A stretch of 64,000 bases of DNA from Psoroptes ovis (lineage: Eukaryota > Arthropoda > Arachnida > Sarcoptiformes > Psoroptidae): contig PQWQ01000015.1 in the NCBI GenBank assembly GCA_002943765.1, positions 310,001 through 374,000 on the forward strand, in the 5' to 3' direction. Positions 43,601-58,600 of the stretch are shown in pieces. Each line of letters opens with the position of its first letter. The first letter of the stretch is position 1. The notes under the pieces were generated by a model. It ran no database searches. It worked only from the letters and a program-made list of their open reading frames with translations, and had not been told where the DNA came from. The translations under genes were made by a program, and so were the position numbers.

Positions 43601-46600
43601 TAACAAAAAATAGACACAAAAATCTATTTAAAAATCATTGAAACCCAGGAAAAAACTTTAAAATTTGTTTTCAATCATAAAATAATACAATTCGTCTAAT
43701 AATGCTCAAAAAAATGTCAAAATATTTTTCTTAATTCACTGTTCACTTATTTTTGATTTTTTCTTCATTCTTAGGCATCAAAAATTATTAAAAATGATTA
43801 TCTAAATTCAAAAATGAATAAAATAAACAATGACACTGAATACACTTAATAATAAGAAATCGAAACAACGTACACATCAAAGTCTCTCAGAGTCAAAAAT
43901 GAGTAAAATAATAAAATAAAACAAGAATCAAATTGATTTTGTTTAAAGATTGAATTTTCAGTATTTGATTTCTGCTATGGAAAAAAATTTGTGTGAGCGA
44001 GAAATCTTGGTGAAGACAAAAATCTTGATTCTCAACAAATATTTGCAGAATTTTTTTCTCAGAATAGAAAACGCATAGAAATTATCAAAAAAGAAAAATG
44101 AAAATTTTTTCAAAGAAATAAAATCAACAAAAATTGATTTAGAAAAGTAAAATCTGAGAATGTAAGAGAAAAAAAAATTTGACATTTTTTTCTTATCCCT
44201 CATTTTCACAAATAATGCATAGAAAATGCATGGAAAGAAATTGTATTTTTCTTGGTACTCTCCTTAGCGAAACACAAGAATAATAATAATTGTGAAAATA
44301 ATAATAATAATGATAATGGGAAACACTACTTACAAAGAATGTCGATTTGAACTCGATCACTGACAGTTTTGCCAAGAATATTTGCAGCCACACAATAATA
44401 TATGCCCGATGATCGCCGTTGTAATGGTGAAATAATCAATGTACGATTGTTATTCGTTATGATGATGCCTATTTTGGTGCAAACATAGAAATGAAAGAAA
44501 AGAAAAATGAAAAATTTTTCTTCTATTTGGTTACAGTTATATTTGAAAAAAATGAATGAATGAATGAATGAATGAAAAATTCCATTCATAATCATAAATC
44601 GAAAATGATAATAATAATAATATGTATTTGATTCATTCATTCATTCATTCATCGTCATTGTCATTTGTTCTGTGTGTGTGTGTGTGTTGGCCTTTGTGTT
44701 GTGTTGTTTGGAACATTTTCAAACATGTACATCGATGTGAAAAATTGCGAAGGAAAAAAGATTCTTCGATCGATTCTTCGACGACAAAAAAAGTCTCAAG
44801 TATTATTATTCTTTGTGAATATGTATGATGAATTTGAATTGAAAATGAATTGTACGACTTAGAAATAATGTGATTGTACTCGCGCGTACAAGAATTTCGA
44901 TACAAAAATATATGGAATGAGAAATGAATGAGAATAGAAATATGGGAGAAAAATATATATTAAAAATTATCTTTTGATAAATCAAAATTCGTTGAAGAAA
45001 AAACTTTCATTAATCACAAATACAATGTTACAAATATTTTAAACTTTGTTGTTGTTGTTATTGTTGTCGTATTAGCCATTTTTCAATGTGTGGTCTACGT
45101 CAATGAATTAATATTTTGTTGAAATTTTTTCATTCTGTACTTTTAAATGTAAAATTATTTCACAAATTATTATGCATTTATTTTGTATTTATTTGTTATT
45201 TATTACCAAATGATAATATTTTTTCCATTTGTTATCAGAGGAATCGATCATTGATTTTTCATACAAAAGATAAATGAATACGTTTGAATTTGTGAAATAT
45301 TTTTATTAAATTTGAATTTTTTCTGGTACATTTTGACAATATTGTGTGGAATTATTCTCATATTCAACAGTGGAAAACGTACGTTTTTCTTGTTATTTTC
45401 ATGCTGTTATTAACAATATTTATTTTTGGAAAATATGAAAAAATTTTAAATCCAAATTCAATCAATTATTCCTTTTTTTATCGCTGATTTCAATACAGTT
45501 GTTTGAAAATGAATTTGAACGAATTTAAATGAATATTTGTGGAGAAAATCAAGAGAAAAGGCCCAAAAATTCATTCAAATAACACTATTTACTATGATTA
45601 TGATCACAAATGATTCGTCTGTTTCTTGTGTTTTGTATTTTTGAAATCGAAAAAAATAAACTTGAAAATATTGAAACATATGAAAGCAATTTAGATGTGC
45701 ATATTGATTATTATCAGAAAATCGATTGAAAATCAAACATGAAATCGACATGCATAAATAAATATCACAGATGAATAATTTTGATTTTTTCGAAATGATT
45801 TTTGGGGATTTTTAAAAAATCATTTTCATGGTTATTTTGCATATGCATGAAATCGATCATCAAAATGAATATGAATTTTGGACAATTGTGAATTTTGTAT
45901 TTTCATACACATACCTTTGGTTATTTCTGTATGTATCAATTTTTCATTCATAAACCATTCAATCAAATGTGCATCCGGATTTGAATTTATTGAACAATTG
46001 AAGAATATTTCCGACATTTCTTTAAAACGATAATAATGATGATTATGATTATGATGAGATGAATGTTGTTGTTGTTGTTCAATTATTGTTGATTTTATTG
46101 TTGTACGTTGTTGTTGATCTTGATCATCATCATTTATATTATTATTATCATTATTAATTTGATTTGAATTAAATGTTGAAGATGATGATGATGATGATAC
46201 TTCTTTGTACATTTGTTCACCACTTAAAACTTTTATCACAATAATTGGTTTATCTGTTTGGGTGAATAAATTGAGAAAATAATAAGAAAATGTAAAAAAA
46301 AATTTCGAAATCCTGGTGGTTATGAAATGTAAGGGGAATTTAATGGTCAAAAAAAGGAAAAATTTCGCAATATTCTTGTTTTTTTAAGACTATACTTATA
46401 CATTTATTGATGAAATTATTCAAATGTAGCATCATAACAATGAATATTTCTCAATAAATAAAAAATCAATGAACATAAATATTCATGAAATCGAAATAAT
46501 AATCATAAATTCAATTTGATCACAAATATCTCAAGAGAGTCTGAGGAATGAAAGAGTAATATATCTTCCATCATTCAATACATTTTTTTCATTGGCATAT

Positions 46601-49600
46601 TTTTGGACTATTTGATTTTTTTGGATTCTCCTTTCATTTGTTTGAAGAAAACAAAAATAATGACTCCCAAAGCTGTAAAAAAAATATGTAAAGTCAATTG
46701 ATTTTTTTTTTTGCTTGCTTAACTCATTTAAATGTTTCATTCAGAATTTTTCATTATTATTATTATTATTATTATCAATACCAAGAAAAAACAAACACCG
46801 ACAACAATGAATTCTTTTGTATTTTCATTGTTTTTCTGGCGAAATTAAACCGAACAAAGAAAGAGAAAAACACTTATATATCAGCGATCCGTAATGAGTT
46901 TTTTTTTTCTTTTCACAATTTCATTTTTTGATTCTGATTCAAACATAAATGTGTTTTTCCCATTTATATTTATTATAAATATCATTTAATGTTTACTAAG
47001 AATTTATAACTATGAAACATTAATTATCATCATCATCATCATCAACATCATTGTTGTTGTTGATGTTGTTGCTGCATTTTTTTTTTCGGTTAGTTTACTC
47101 TTGTTAATTTCTTATCTAATTCTATTATTAGAAAGCAGCAATGAAAAGAAAACAAATCACTATATGAAATTCATTCATTTCCCTTGAACAAAAAAAAAAA
47201 AAAAAAAACAATGAAACATCATCAAGTGATCTTATCAAAAAATTGTTGAATCTTTTGTTTACTTGAATTTTTCATTTTTCGTCGTTACGCTTATTTGTTT
47301 GTTTTAGTTTCATATAACATCAACAACAATAATAATAATGATAAATATTGTATACTTACAATTAACATCAAGATAAACTGTTGTATGAAGCTGATAGGGA
47401 TAATGTTTTAAATAATAATAATAAAATTGTTCAAGTATATTTTTCGCTATAACAGATTCTTGTTGTTTTTGTTGCTGTTGTTGTTGAAGAATTTGATGAT
47501 GATGATGATAATGATGATGAAAATATTGTTGTTGATGCTGTTGCTGTTGTTGTTGTTGTAGTTTATCATTATTCAAAATAATATCAGTTAATAAAAAATT
47601 TACAAGGTTTTCATTTATATCATTGTTTTCTGGTTGTAATGATGATGATAATGAAAATGTACCGGACGATACTATTTGTCCAAATGGATATGTATCGTTA
47701 GTCCATTTTTGTTTTCGTAAACTCATTATTAGTTCATATAACATCTCTTGATTATATGCTTGACAAATTAATTTAGCATTATTATCAGTATATTGAGGCA
47801 CTATACGCAAATAGCTGATTGCATTGTTACCATTTTGGTAGATATTACTATTTAGAAAAAAAAAATTAAAATCGCCATGAAAATATTTTTTCAAGAAAAA
47901 AAGCTTTACAATTAAAGGAATCATACCTAGATTCTGTAATATTACGCAAATGATTGGTATTCATATCTTGAAGATACCAAAATATTTTTACATTCGGTAA
48001 TGATCCATTTGCTTGACATGTAAATTCAAATTCATATCCAGAACGTATACGAAATGATTTTTTTGCGTGTGTCCATTGATTATTATTATTCAAATTCTTG
48101 CTAATATCTATTTTTGATGCTTTTAAAATTTCTGATTGTTCATCGACTGTTGTAGATGATGATTGTACAATTTTCACTGCATCATTCAATGAACCATGAT
48201 GCTGTAAATAGTGATCAAGCAATTCGATGGAATGCCAAGTTCGATTGTTACTACTCATTTCAGTCATGATTAGATTGTTTTTATTATCAGAATTCGCATT
48301 AAAATAAACATCATGATGAAATTGTTTATCTTGTTCATGTAATAATTGTTTAATTTGTACAGATTTCGGACCAGCTGTTATGTGGAATGATGAAAAAAAC
48401 ATTAATGGATTGAAATTTTTTTTTTTTAATTAAATTCAATTTCATGAGAACAGAGAAAAAAAATTAAAGCGAGAAAAATAAATTAAATACAAACCAAAAA
48501 CTTCTAATCGAATAATAATATCAATAGATCGTGTTAGATTGGTATTAGTCGTACGACAAAGATAAAGTTGGCCATGATTATCGATTGAAATTTTGCCAAT
48601 ATTAAGATCATTGCGTACAATTGAAATTTTTCTCATTACATCACTGCCATTATTATTATTATTATTATTGAAAATGTTTTTGTTTTCATAAAACAATTCT
48701 TCTATTGTGGTTGGATTCATTCTATTATTTTTGCTTTTGTTTTCTATTGTTGTCTTAATTTCATCTAATTTACTATCAAATGCGATTGTATTATTATTAT
48801 CGTTATCATTATCATCATTTGTATTCATCATTGTGTCGAAAGAATTTCTAAATGTTTGATTATTAATTGCATTCAATAATAATCTAGGTATATTTGATGA
48901 TAATGGAAGCACCATTGGATAGTAACTATCATCGATTAGTTGCATACTTTTTTCTTTCAAATTTTTTTTTCATTCATAATCAGATTTTCATTTTTTGTGC
49001 GTTCCATTATCGTCATCAATGCAGTAGCAGGGAATCCCATGATATTGTCATTGTTCCAAGAAAAAAAATTGATCAACAGAAAAAAAATAGAAATGTAGAT
49101 TAGTAAAAGAATTGGAAAAATTTTCTCCATAATTCATTTTGATCATATTTTTCACGAATGAAAATTCAATGATCAAAAGTTAGTGAGAAAAAAAAATGAT
49201 AAATAAAGTGTAAATACCGGATGATTGCAGAAGTGTATAAAGTTGAGCATCAGTCAAATTGACATTTTCGAATGACATCAAACGATACCATTTTATCATT
49301 GACATTGGTTTTCCTATTATTATTGATATTATAAAAGAATGAAAAATTCAAAAAATTTCAGTTCATTTTTCAAATTCCATTTCCCAGCATCAAAATCATT
49401 ATTGATCCATGATGATTCATGTAGTAAAATTGATATATGAATGAAAATGTGTATGAATACGCGGAAAAAAATAAATTTAATTTCGGTTGAAAAAAAATCA
49501 TTATATGAAAATCAAGAATATTTGAATAAAGTTCATGCTCGGCTAAAGTTATTTAATTTTTTATTTTCTCGCTCAAAATGAAAAGTAATTCTCTAAAAAT

Positions 49601-52600
49601 TAATTGAATGAACAAAAAAAGGCTAAATTAAATTTTCATTGAAAGCAGTTAAAATGATACAATTCTCGATGATCATTTATCTATTTGCATGATATGAACA
49701 TATAAATTAAGAGCAATTATCGTTCATAATTTTCAGGTATTTTAGCTATATTTTGCTTATATTATTCATTATTATTCATCAGCTTCATCAAATACCTGAG
49801 CAATTTTCATGCTTTTCTATTCTACAATTTTCCACAATTTCATTTTCAAGATTTTGTAAATTTTAATTTAAATTAAAATTGAAAATTAAAAAATTCACAA
49901 ACCTCCAATAGAATCACAGCTAAGCGTCAGAATACTTGATTCTGGCTGTTTTACAATGATTACATTTTCATTCATAACCAGTGTTGATGTTTGCATTTGA
50001 TTATCGAGATTTATATCCGAATTATATTGTCTTATTAATGATTCATTTAATTTATTCTGATTTATATTATTGATATTATAATTTGTCATTGATTTTATAT
50101 TCGATTGTACTAAATGATAAAAGTTTTTTTCAAAACTTTTTCGATTCATATCAAATGTATTATTATTATTATTAATATTGGTTGTTAATAATGGATGATA
50201 TATTCCATGTGGATGATTTACGCCCATTTTCGATTGTATTATTTCAGGTTGATATTGATAACTTTGTACAATTTGTATCATCAATGGTGGTACTGTTTGT
50301 AATTTTGGAATTATTGGAAAAAGAACCAAAGACAAAAAACAATGAGATTTTGTGCTTTAAAAAGTATGCTCACAAAAAAACCATCAAGCATCAGAACAAG
50401 GTGATGAAATTTGTAAAAAAAAAAATTTGAATAACAAATTATGAATTTTCGATGTAACAAATTTGACATGATCACTGCCTGATTTGATTTTGATAAAAAA
50501 TTTGGAAATTTCATCATTTTCATTCATAATGAATCCAAAATATGTTTGACGTTGATGTAATAGGTTGTCCGATAAGTTCTTGCCGATTTTCTCATGATTC
50601 TCTACAATATAATCAGCAAGAACTTTTCGGACAACCTAATATTTTTGTCATGAATTACGCAAAAAAAAGCAACGAAAAATCATAATATTCTTATTTTAGT
50701 CTAAAAATAATTTTTTTTATGAATAACAAAGACAATCCGATTAACTTTTGATATACGCAATAATACAAATTTTCAGTCATTTTCTCAGCAATGTAAAAAT
50801 GAAAAAAATATGAATCATCCAAAAAATATAATTCTTGTAAATGAACATAATTTATTAGGCTGTCCCGGAAATTCTGGCCGGTTTTCATGAGCGATTCTAT
50901 TGTGATTAAGCGGAATGAACTTTTCGGACAGCCTAATTCATTTAACATGAATATACTAATTTCATTAATTCAATTTGAACTATCACAAATAGTTTATTCA
51001 TTTTTCCGCTTTTTTTTCTCTTGGTCAAATATCAATTATCACAGATTTCTGGTGTTTGTTTGTTTTTGTTTTTTGTAGCAGCAGTCAGTCGCAAGTGATT
51101 TTGCTTTACGCTTTATAATTTTGAATGAATCAAAACACAGAAAAAAAGTGGAAAACATTTTGTTTTTGTCTAACGAAAAATATATGAATGGGAAATGAAA
51201 TAAATTCATAGGAAAACATTGAATAATAAAAAAAGGTATGAAAACAAAATTTTCATTCGATGATAAATGATTCAGTTTTTTTTCTTCTGCTGAAACCTGA
51301 ATTCAAAAATATCGCAATAGCAACACAGCGATACAAATGTACCGAACAATAGAAATATGTTTTCATTGTTTTTAGATTTTAATGTTTGCACAAAAAACAT
51401 GATATTTCAAATGAAAATTCTCATAAATTTTTTGAATTTTCAATGAAATCAAAATATTTATTTTCAATAAAATAAAAAGTTTTCTATTTTGATTTTTTTT
51501 CTACAAAATCTTAGATTAGATTTTTTGATATCTAGAATTTTAGGTGTAAATGCTTAAGCAGGGCACCGTTAAATAAAGATTCATTATTATTATATCTAGA
51601 ATTTGACCAATATAACTAAGACTGTGATATTATGCAAAATATAAGATTTGATTGGTAAGCAAAAATAAATGGGTTCAAGTTTAACATTTCGTTATGAAAA
51701 TGTTTAGTACAGCTCAACATAAGAACGTATAGATTGAATTGATCGAAATTATATGAAATAAAAATAAACGGTTTCCACGCTTAATTGAATAGATTAATTG
51801 ACTTACCTATAACTTCAAGACGAATATTGCTAATTTTTGTACGTGTCCAACGATAATCAACACGACAAATATAATGGCCATCATCATTATAAACGATTGG
51901 ATTAATAATCAACAATGCTGTTCGTGTTGTTGGATTTATTTCGAATGATGCACGTTTACGATATGATATGTCAAGAAAATGTTTGGCTAAACTTAAATTT
52001 TGTGTATCACGTGCATCAACAGTATAGATTGGTGTACCACCACTATCATTACGAAACCATAATATTAATTTTATTGAATTTGTTTCCGATTGTGATATAT
52101 TACATGGTAATCCAACATTTTTGCCTAAAAGAGCTCGTATTTTTGGATAAACTGGATAGAAGGATGATAAAAAATAGAAATTATTGCTTTATTTTCACAT
52201 CAAATGGTAATAACAATAATGTAAATAAATGGGCAAAGATTGTTGAAAAATTTCAAATTTTATTCTTGTTAGAATGTGGACCTGCACTATATGAACGGTC
52301 CTTTTTTGTTAAAAACATATTTTTATTATTCGAGCATCGCTCAAGTGTAAATAGCTGTAAATAAAAAATCAGTTGTAAAAAAGCACTTGTACTGACACGT
52401 TATCAGCACCAGTGGCTATATTTTTTCAACGGTTTTTTTTGTGTTTTTTGTTAATCAACGGTTATTGTCAATTTTTTTTCTCGTGTTTTTTTTATTTGTG
52501 AATAAATCTGCGGTTATTATATTCTTTGGTATTGTTTTTTCAGAAAAATATTGTTCTTTGGCAATTTTTTGATTGGCAATAAAAATGGCGTCCAAGAAAA

Positions 52601-55600
52601 AAGTTCTTGAAGTTTTGAAATATGATGTAAAATTGATGCAAACAATTAAGTTGAATGAAAGCAATTATGCTGAATGGTCTATTCGTATTAAGCGAATATT
52701 AAAAAGACACAATGTGGTCCAAGCAATCGAAAGATATATGAATATCGAAATTGAAGATGAAAAACGTATGGACGATCTGGCATTACAAATTCTGGAATTG
52801 AATGTAGAAGATGAATTTGATTATTTGTTCATCAAAGCTGACACAGCATATGAGGCATGGAACAATGCTTACCAACGATTTTCAAAATCTGTGAAAAAAG
52901 AAGCATTGCTGTCACTCAGCCGATTTGAACCTGTAAGGAATGCTGAGGATGCATCGAAGATGGTCAACAAATTCATGCAGTGGCAGTCGATGACTGGTTC
53001 CAGCCTGCCCGAAGACTTTGTGAGTAGCTTCGTCATGGCCCATGTTGATTACAGCCAGTTCGAATCAATAATTTTGGGCTTCGCTGAATTGTCATCTAAA
53101 GAGAAAACCATTGGTCGAGCCATGAGCGATATTCGGGCACGTTTCAGCATGTTGGAGAAGGAAGCTGCCAAAGAAGAGCCCAAGCGTAATGTGGCAATGG
53201 TAGCTAAGAACCAGAGCAGATTTGTCAAATGTTTTCGATGTGGACGACTTGGGCATATTATGAAATTTTGTAAAACAAATATGAATGTGAAAAAAACTAA
53301 TTATGCCAATATGAATAATTGTGACACTTCTTCAAACAATAATGAGATTTGTGATAATGTTGTGAATAAAAATGATTCTACTTTTTATTTCTGTGCCAAC
53401 ATTATTTCTCGAGTTTGTAATCCAAAGTTGTGGCTGCTGGATAGTGGAGCCAATGTCCATGCAACGAATAACAAATCTGGTTTTGTCAGTCTTGAAAAGT
53501 TCTCATCACAAATAGTCAGTTCGTCGGGTGATCGTGTCGATGTTGTCGGTATTGGTATAGTAAATCTGAAATGTCATGTGTCAGGTGATTTAATAACCAC
53601 CAGATTATCGAATGTGTTATATGCCCCTAATTTGACCTGTAACCTGATATCTGTCTCGAAATTGACAAAGGATGGCTATGATGTGAGATTCCATGGTGAT
53701 CGTGCATTGATATATTCAAACTCCTGTATTGTCATGGTAGCGAAAAAGAATTCCAACGACCTTTTTGAAATTCTTGTTCCAGTGGGTGATTATGTGGCCA
53801 ACATCTCATGGCATCAACGATTAGGTCATTGTGGATATGATAAATTGAATGCCCTTGGAATCAACGAGAATCATTCAACGTGCAGAGTTTGTGATGAGAA
53901 CAAGATGCGCAGCAAGAATTTTGGAAATGTATTGCCGAGTACAGATGAAATATTGGGAAGAATTTACAGTGATGTGTGCGGACCATTTCCAACTGGTCAT
54001 CATGGTTATAAATATTTTGTGACGTTCATCGACGAAAAATCTAGACTGTGTCAATTGATGGTAATCAAGGCTCGATCAGAGATAACTCGAGCATTCAGTA
54101 ATTTCGTAGAATGGGCGGAAAACCAAACTGGTCGAAGAGTGAAAAGTTTTGTGTCGGACAACGCAAAAGAATATCGGTCAGAAGAGTTTGTAAATTATTG
54201 TAATAGTAAGGGAATCGAAATTGTGGCCACCGCACCGTATTGCCCAGAACAAAATGGAATCAGTGAAAGAAGGAATCAAACTATAAATGCCATGGCCAGA
54301 TGTATGATCAATGAGAAAGGGTTGCCAATGAAATTGTGGCCATATGCTGTTCAACATTCCATCCATTTTGAACAGAATTCCATCCAAGGCAATCGGAAAT
54401 CGAATTCCTTATGAAGTGTTCTTCGGCCGTAAATCACCATATAATGGAGTGAAAATGTTTGGAAGTCTCAGTATGGTGTTACTTGATCGACCAGCGAATA
54501 AATTGTCGAAGAAATCCGTTCCAGCCATTCTCGTGGGTCAAACTGAAAAATATTTCGTATTGTACAATCCACAAACAGATAAGCTAATCAACAGCCGTAA
54601 TGTCAAAATTTATGAAGATCAGCGTTATGATTTATCTAATTTGAATGCTAATGTGAACGAATGCGGATGGAGTATTCCAGACGCACCTACGGATCATGAT
54701 TATTGTCGTCCTATGGGACTAGCTGCGAAATGTTCCAAAAGTGATATACCATCTACGTTTAGTGAGGCTATGCAATCACGGTTTGCATCAGATTGGAATC
54801 AAGCCATACTGGAAGAAAGCGAATCGTTGAAAGAGCATAATGTTTATGAAGAAGTAGATGATATTGGACAGAAGGCGATTGGATCAAGATGGGTATTCGC
54901 AGAGAAGAAAGATGAGCAAGGGATGGTTACCAGGCGAAAAGCGAGATTGGTGGCGAAAGGCTTTTCTCAGGTCTACGGTATTGATTACGAGGAGACCTTT
55001 GCTCCAGTGTGTGATAAGTCTTCTCTTAGAATAATGTTAACGCTGGCTGCCAAGTATGGCTGGTTGGTTCATCACCTAGATGTGAAAACGGCGTTCCTTA
55101 ATGGTACACTCAATGAGACCGTTTTTATTGATCCGCCAGAACCATTGAAAAGGCAAGGAAAATTATGGAAACTTAACAAAAGCCTTTATGGATTGAAACA
55201 AGCTCCCAGAGTATGGAATGGATGTCTTAACGAAATTTTGGCCAGTGATGGATTTAGAGTGTCCAAAGTGGAACCGTGTTTGTTCTGGAAGAAGAATATT
55301 TATCTACTCGTGTATGTCGATGATATCCTAGTGATGAGTCTAGAACACCGGTTGATTGAAGATGTGATCCACCTACTGAGTGCGAAAATAAAGATTCATG
55401 ATATGGGACTTGTAAAGAGATTTCTTGGCATCAACATTAAAAAGGATGGCGATTATTATTCGTTGGACCAGAGGGACTGCATTGCGGAACTGGCCAATCG
55501 ATACAATTGGTGATTGTAAAAGAGTGAAAAAGCCATTACAATCCGGTGTTGAGGTATTGTACAAAGTGGAAGCTGATGGAAACTGCCAGAGACCGATTAG

Positions 55601-58600
55601 AAGCTTGATTGGATCATTGTTGTATATTGCTAATGTTACCAGACCTGATATCCTGGCATCAGTGTCAATCCTTTCAAGATTTCTAGAGAGACCAAGTGAA
55701 CTATTATGGACACTTGCCTGTCAAGTGTTGCGATACTTGGTATCAACAATTGATTATCGTCTGAAACTTGGGGTATGGAATGATAAAGGTTTGGTACTGT
55801 ACGCCGATTCAGATTTCGGTTCTGATGAAGAATCGAGGAAGTCGCAGTCTGGAATCCTGGTGACACTCTTTGGATCTGTAGTATCATGGTATAGTAAGAA
55901 GCAACCAACTGTTAGCACATCGAGTGGAGAGGCTGAATATGTTGCGTTAGCATTCGGGTGTTCTACGGTCCTGGGAGTTAAGAACTTATTGACGGAAATT
56001 GGTTTTGGAGATTTTACACCGATCCGGGTCTACGAGGACAACCAACCCTGTATTAATATGGTGAAAGCTGGAACCAGGGTGAAACATCTGGATGTCAAGT
56101 ACCATTTCGTACAGGATCGAGTTACATGTGGCGAAATCGAAATCGAATATATTTCAACAGAAGATCAATTGGCGGATTTCTTGACGAAGACAAATCCCAA
56201 GAACCCATTTGATAAAATTTGTAAAAATTTGAATTTGTTCATTTAGTCCAGGTCCAGGGGGAGGTGTTAGAATGTGGACCTGCACTATATGAACGGTCCT
56301 TTTTTGTTAAAAACATATTTTTATTATTCGAGCATCGCTCAAGTGTAAATAGCTGTAAATAAAAAATCAGTTGTAAAAAAGCACTTGTACTGACAATTCT
56401 TAAAGAAATTCAGTAACAACAATAACAAATAACAAGACAATGAATAATGTTTTTCGTATGGTAATATGTAATTTTGTTTCATTTTTTTTCGGGAAAAAAA
56501 AATAAATACAAATTCATTCATCTTCAATTCATAGCTGAATGATACATGACATGGACAAGAAGAATATATTCAGAAAAATATTCAAAAATATAAAATTAAG
56601 AAGAATAGTGATACAAACAACAGCAAACACCGACAACAACAATTCAACAAAACATCAATTTATGGAAAATGATAAGATTATAATTTCTATTTTGTTTCAT
56701 TTCAAAGAAATATGAATGAAATTCTCAAGACACTGTTATTATTTTGCCAGATTTTTTCATGTTGTTGTTGTTGTTGTTGATGATATTCAAATCTTGGATA
56801 AACCGGCCAACCATATTTTTTTTTCACAGAAATGAATATCGAAAAAACAACAACAACAAGATGTATTGCGAATGATTAAATGTCAAACAATTTTTTGATA
56901 ACAATTTATCATGTTTGCATGTTGAATTTGAATGTATTTTCCATGGTGTTATGAGAGTGAGAGAGAAACAAATGATGATCGTTAGGAATATGTATGTGGA
57001 GAAAGTCGAAAAAATTTTATTTTTTTTTCAAAGAAATTTTTCAAGAAAATTTCATGTTTTTCTCGTATTTTTCATAAAAAACAAGAACAAGCATTAACCA
57101 TTGGAAAAAAATGGCAAAATAGATCATATAATATCATTTTCATATCTTTATGTGAATTATTTTATGATTCACTGGTGAAAATAAAAAAAATGAATAAAAT
57201 AATACTGGTGGTGAAATGAACGTAAAGTGTAAATGTTTATGCTCTTCATTGTAATTCATTGTGTGTGTCTAATGACTAGTTTTCTTTATATTTTGACTTT
57301 TAAGAAAATTTTTTTTCCGACTAATTTTTAAAGGTTTTTCTTATTTTTCTGGCTTCAACATCTTCAAAAGAATTCTATTGGGATATAATGATGATGGTAG
57401 GGATAACGAAAAACAACAACAGCAAACATTGATATGAACGAAATGATAGCGAAAATTTTTTCCATGATAGCAACTGATGATACATTTTCCTACCCGAAAC
57501 AAAATATATTTATAACAATAAATAATAATCAAAAGTGATTGGAATTCTTGATTTATCAACAAAAACAGATAAATAAATAAATAAATAAAAATAATTCTGA
57601 TACAATAATCAAACTATAGCTACTAAATCTATTCTTGTTACCATTCACACATACGCGCAACCAAAAGACAATTTCAAAAATTTTAAATTTTAATTTTTTT
57701 ATACCAATTTTTTCCACTTTATTTTTCCGAGACGAATACAATCTATGAGATGAATCGATTTGCTTTTTTTCTATGAGGATTTAAGTGCAAAAACTAAAAG
57801 AATTCTGGTGATTATTATGTCAAATCAAATTAAATGGCTACATATATAAATGATCTGAAGATGAAAGATGGAATCTCAAGAAAAAAAGAGGAAAACTGAT
57901 ACGGAGTGAATGCTTAGTGAAAAATTCAACATTAGCAAATTTTATTTTTTAAGGAGAAGAGAATTATCAGGAATTTCATCACTTTTTCAACAAATTATTG
58001 AAATAGAATGAAATGAAGAAGTCAATGAATCGAAAAATGGAAAACTTTGAAAGGAATAGAAATAGAAACCTCAAATAGTGTTAAATGGATATATTTTATA
58101 TTTTGGATTTGATTTCAATCGATATCGATATTGAAATTATGATTTTTTTTCTTGATTTCTTCAGTTGAAAATTTATTACAGATTGATTGTTATTTGATTT
58201 CAACCAAAGTAATCATCATCATCATTATCAATCGTCCATCAATAATATTTTTCTCTCCAATATTTTCCTTATTGTCAAGCTTATTATTTTTCAAAATCTC
58301 ATTAAATCAGTTCATTGATCTGATTATTATCAAGAATTTACATTGACTAATACATGGAGAAACTTATTGTTTGCTAATCATGATCCCTTGAATTCAATTA
58401 GTTTTTTCGGCTTAAATTTTTTATTGAAGTTGACTGATTATTTCTAATTACACAAATTAATCACATGAGATGCAACGACTGATTGAATGGAATGAAATAA
58501 TGATACAAACGATCAATGATCAATAAGGGTTCACTAAAGCAAGATCAAAACCTCATGAAATATTTCAGCGAGCAAAAAAATACATTGATAAAATAACAAT

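Larger units (their letters stand above)
52267..56395 (+). mobile_element. Ty1/copia LTR retrotransposon, frameshifted
   Basis: 4129 bp in intron 1 of Side-B, opposite to the gene. LTRs of 131 bp (52267-52397 and 56265-56395), TG...CA ends, identical by eye, with 5-bp target duplication ATTCT (52262-52266, 56396-56400). One gag-pol frame in the order Gag-PR-INT-RT-RNase H, which is diagnostic for copia, broken by two single-base shifts. Confidence 0.96.
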
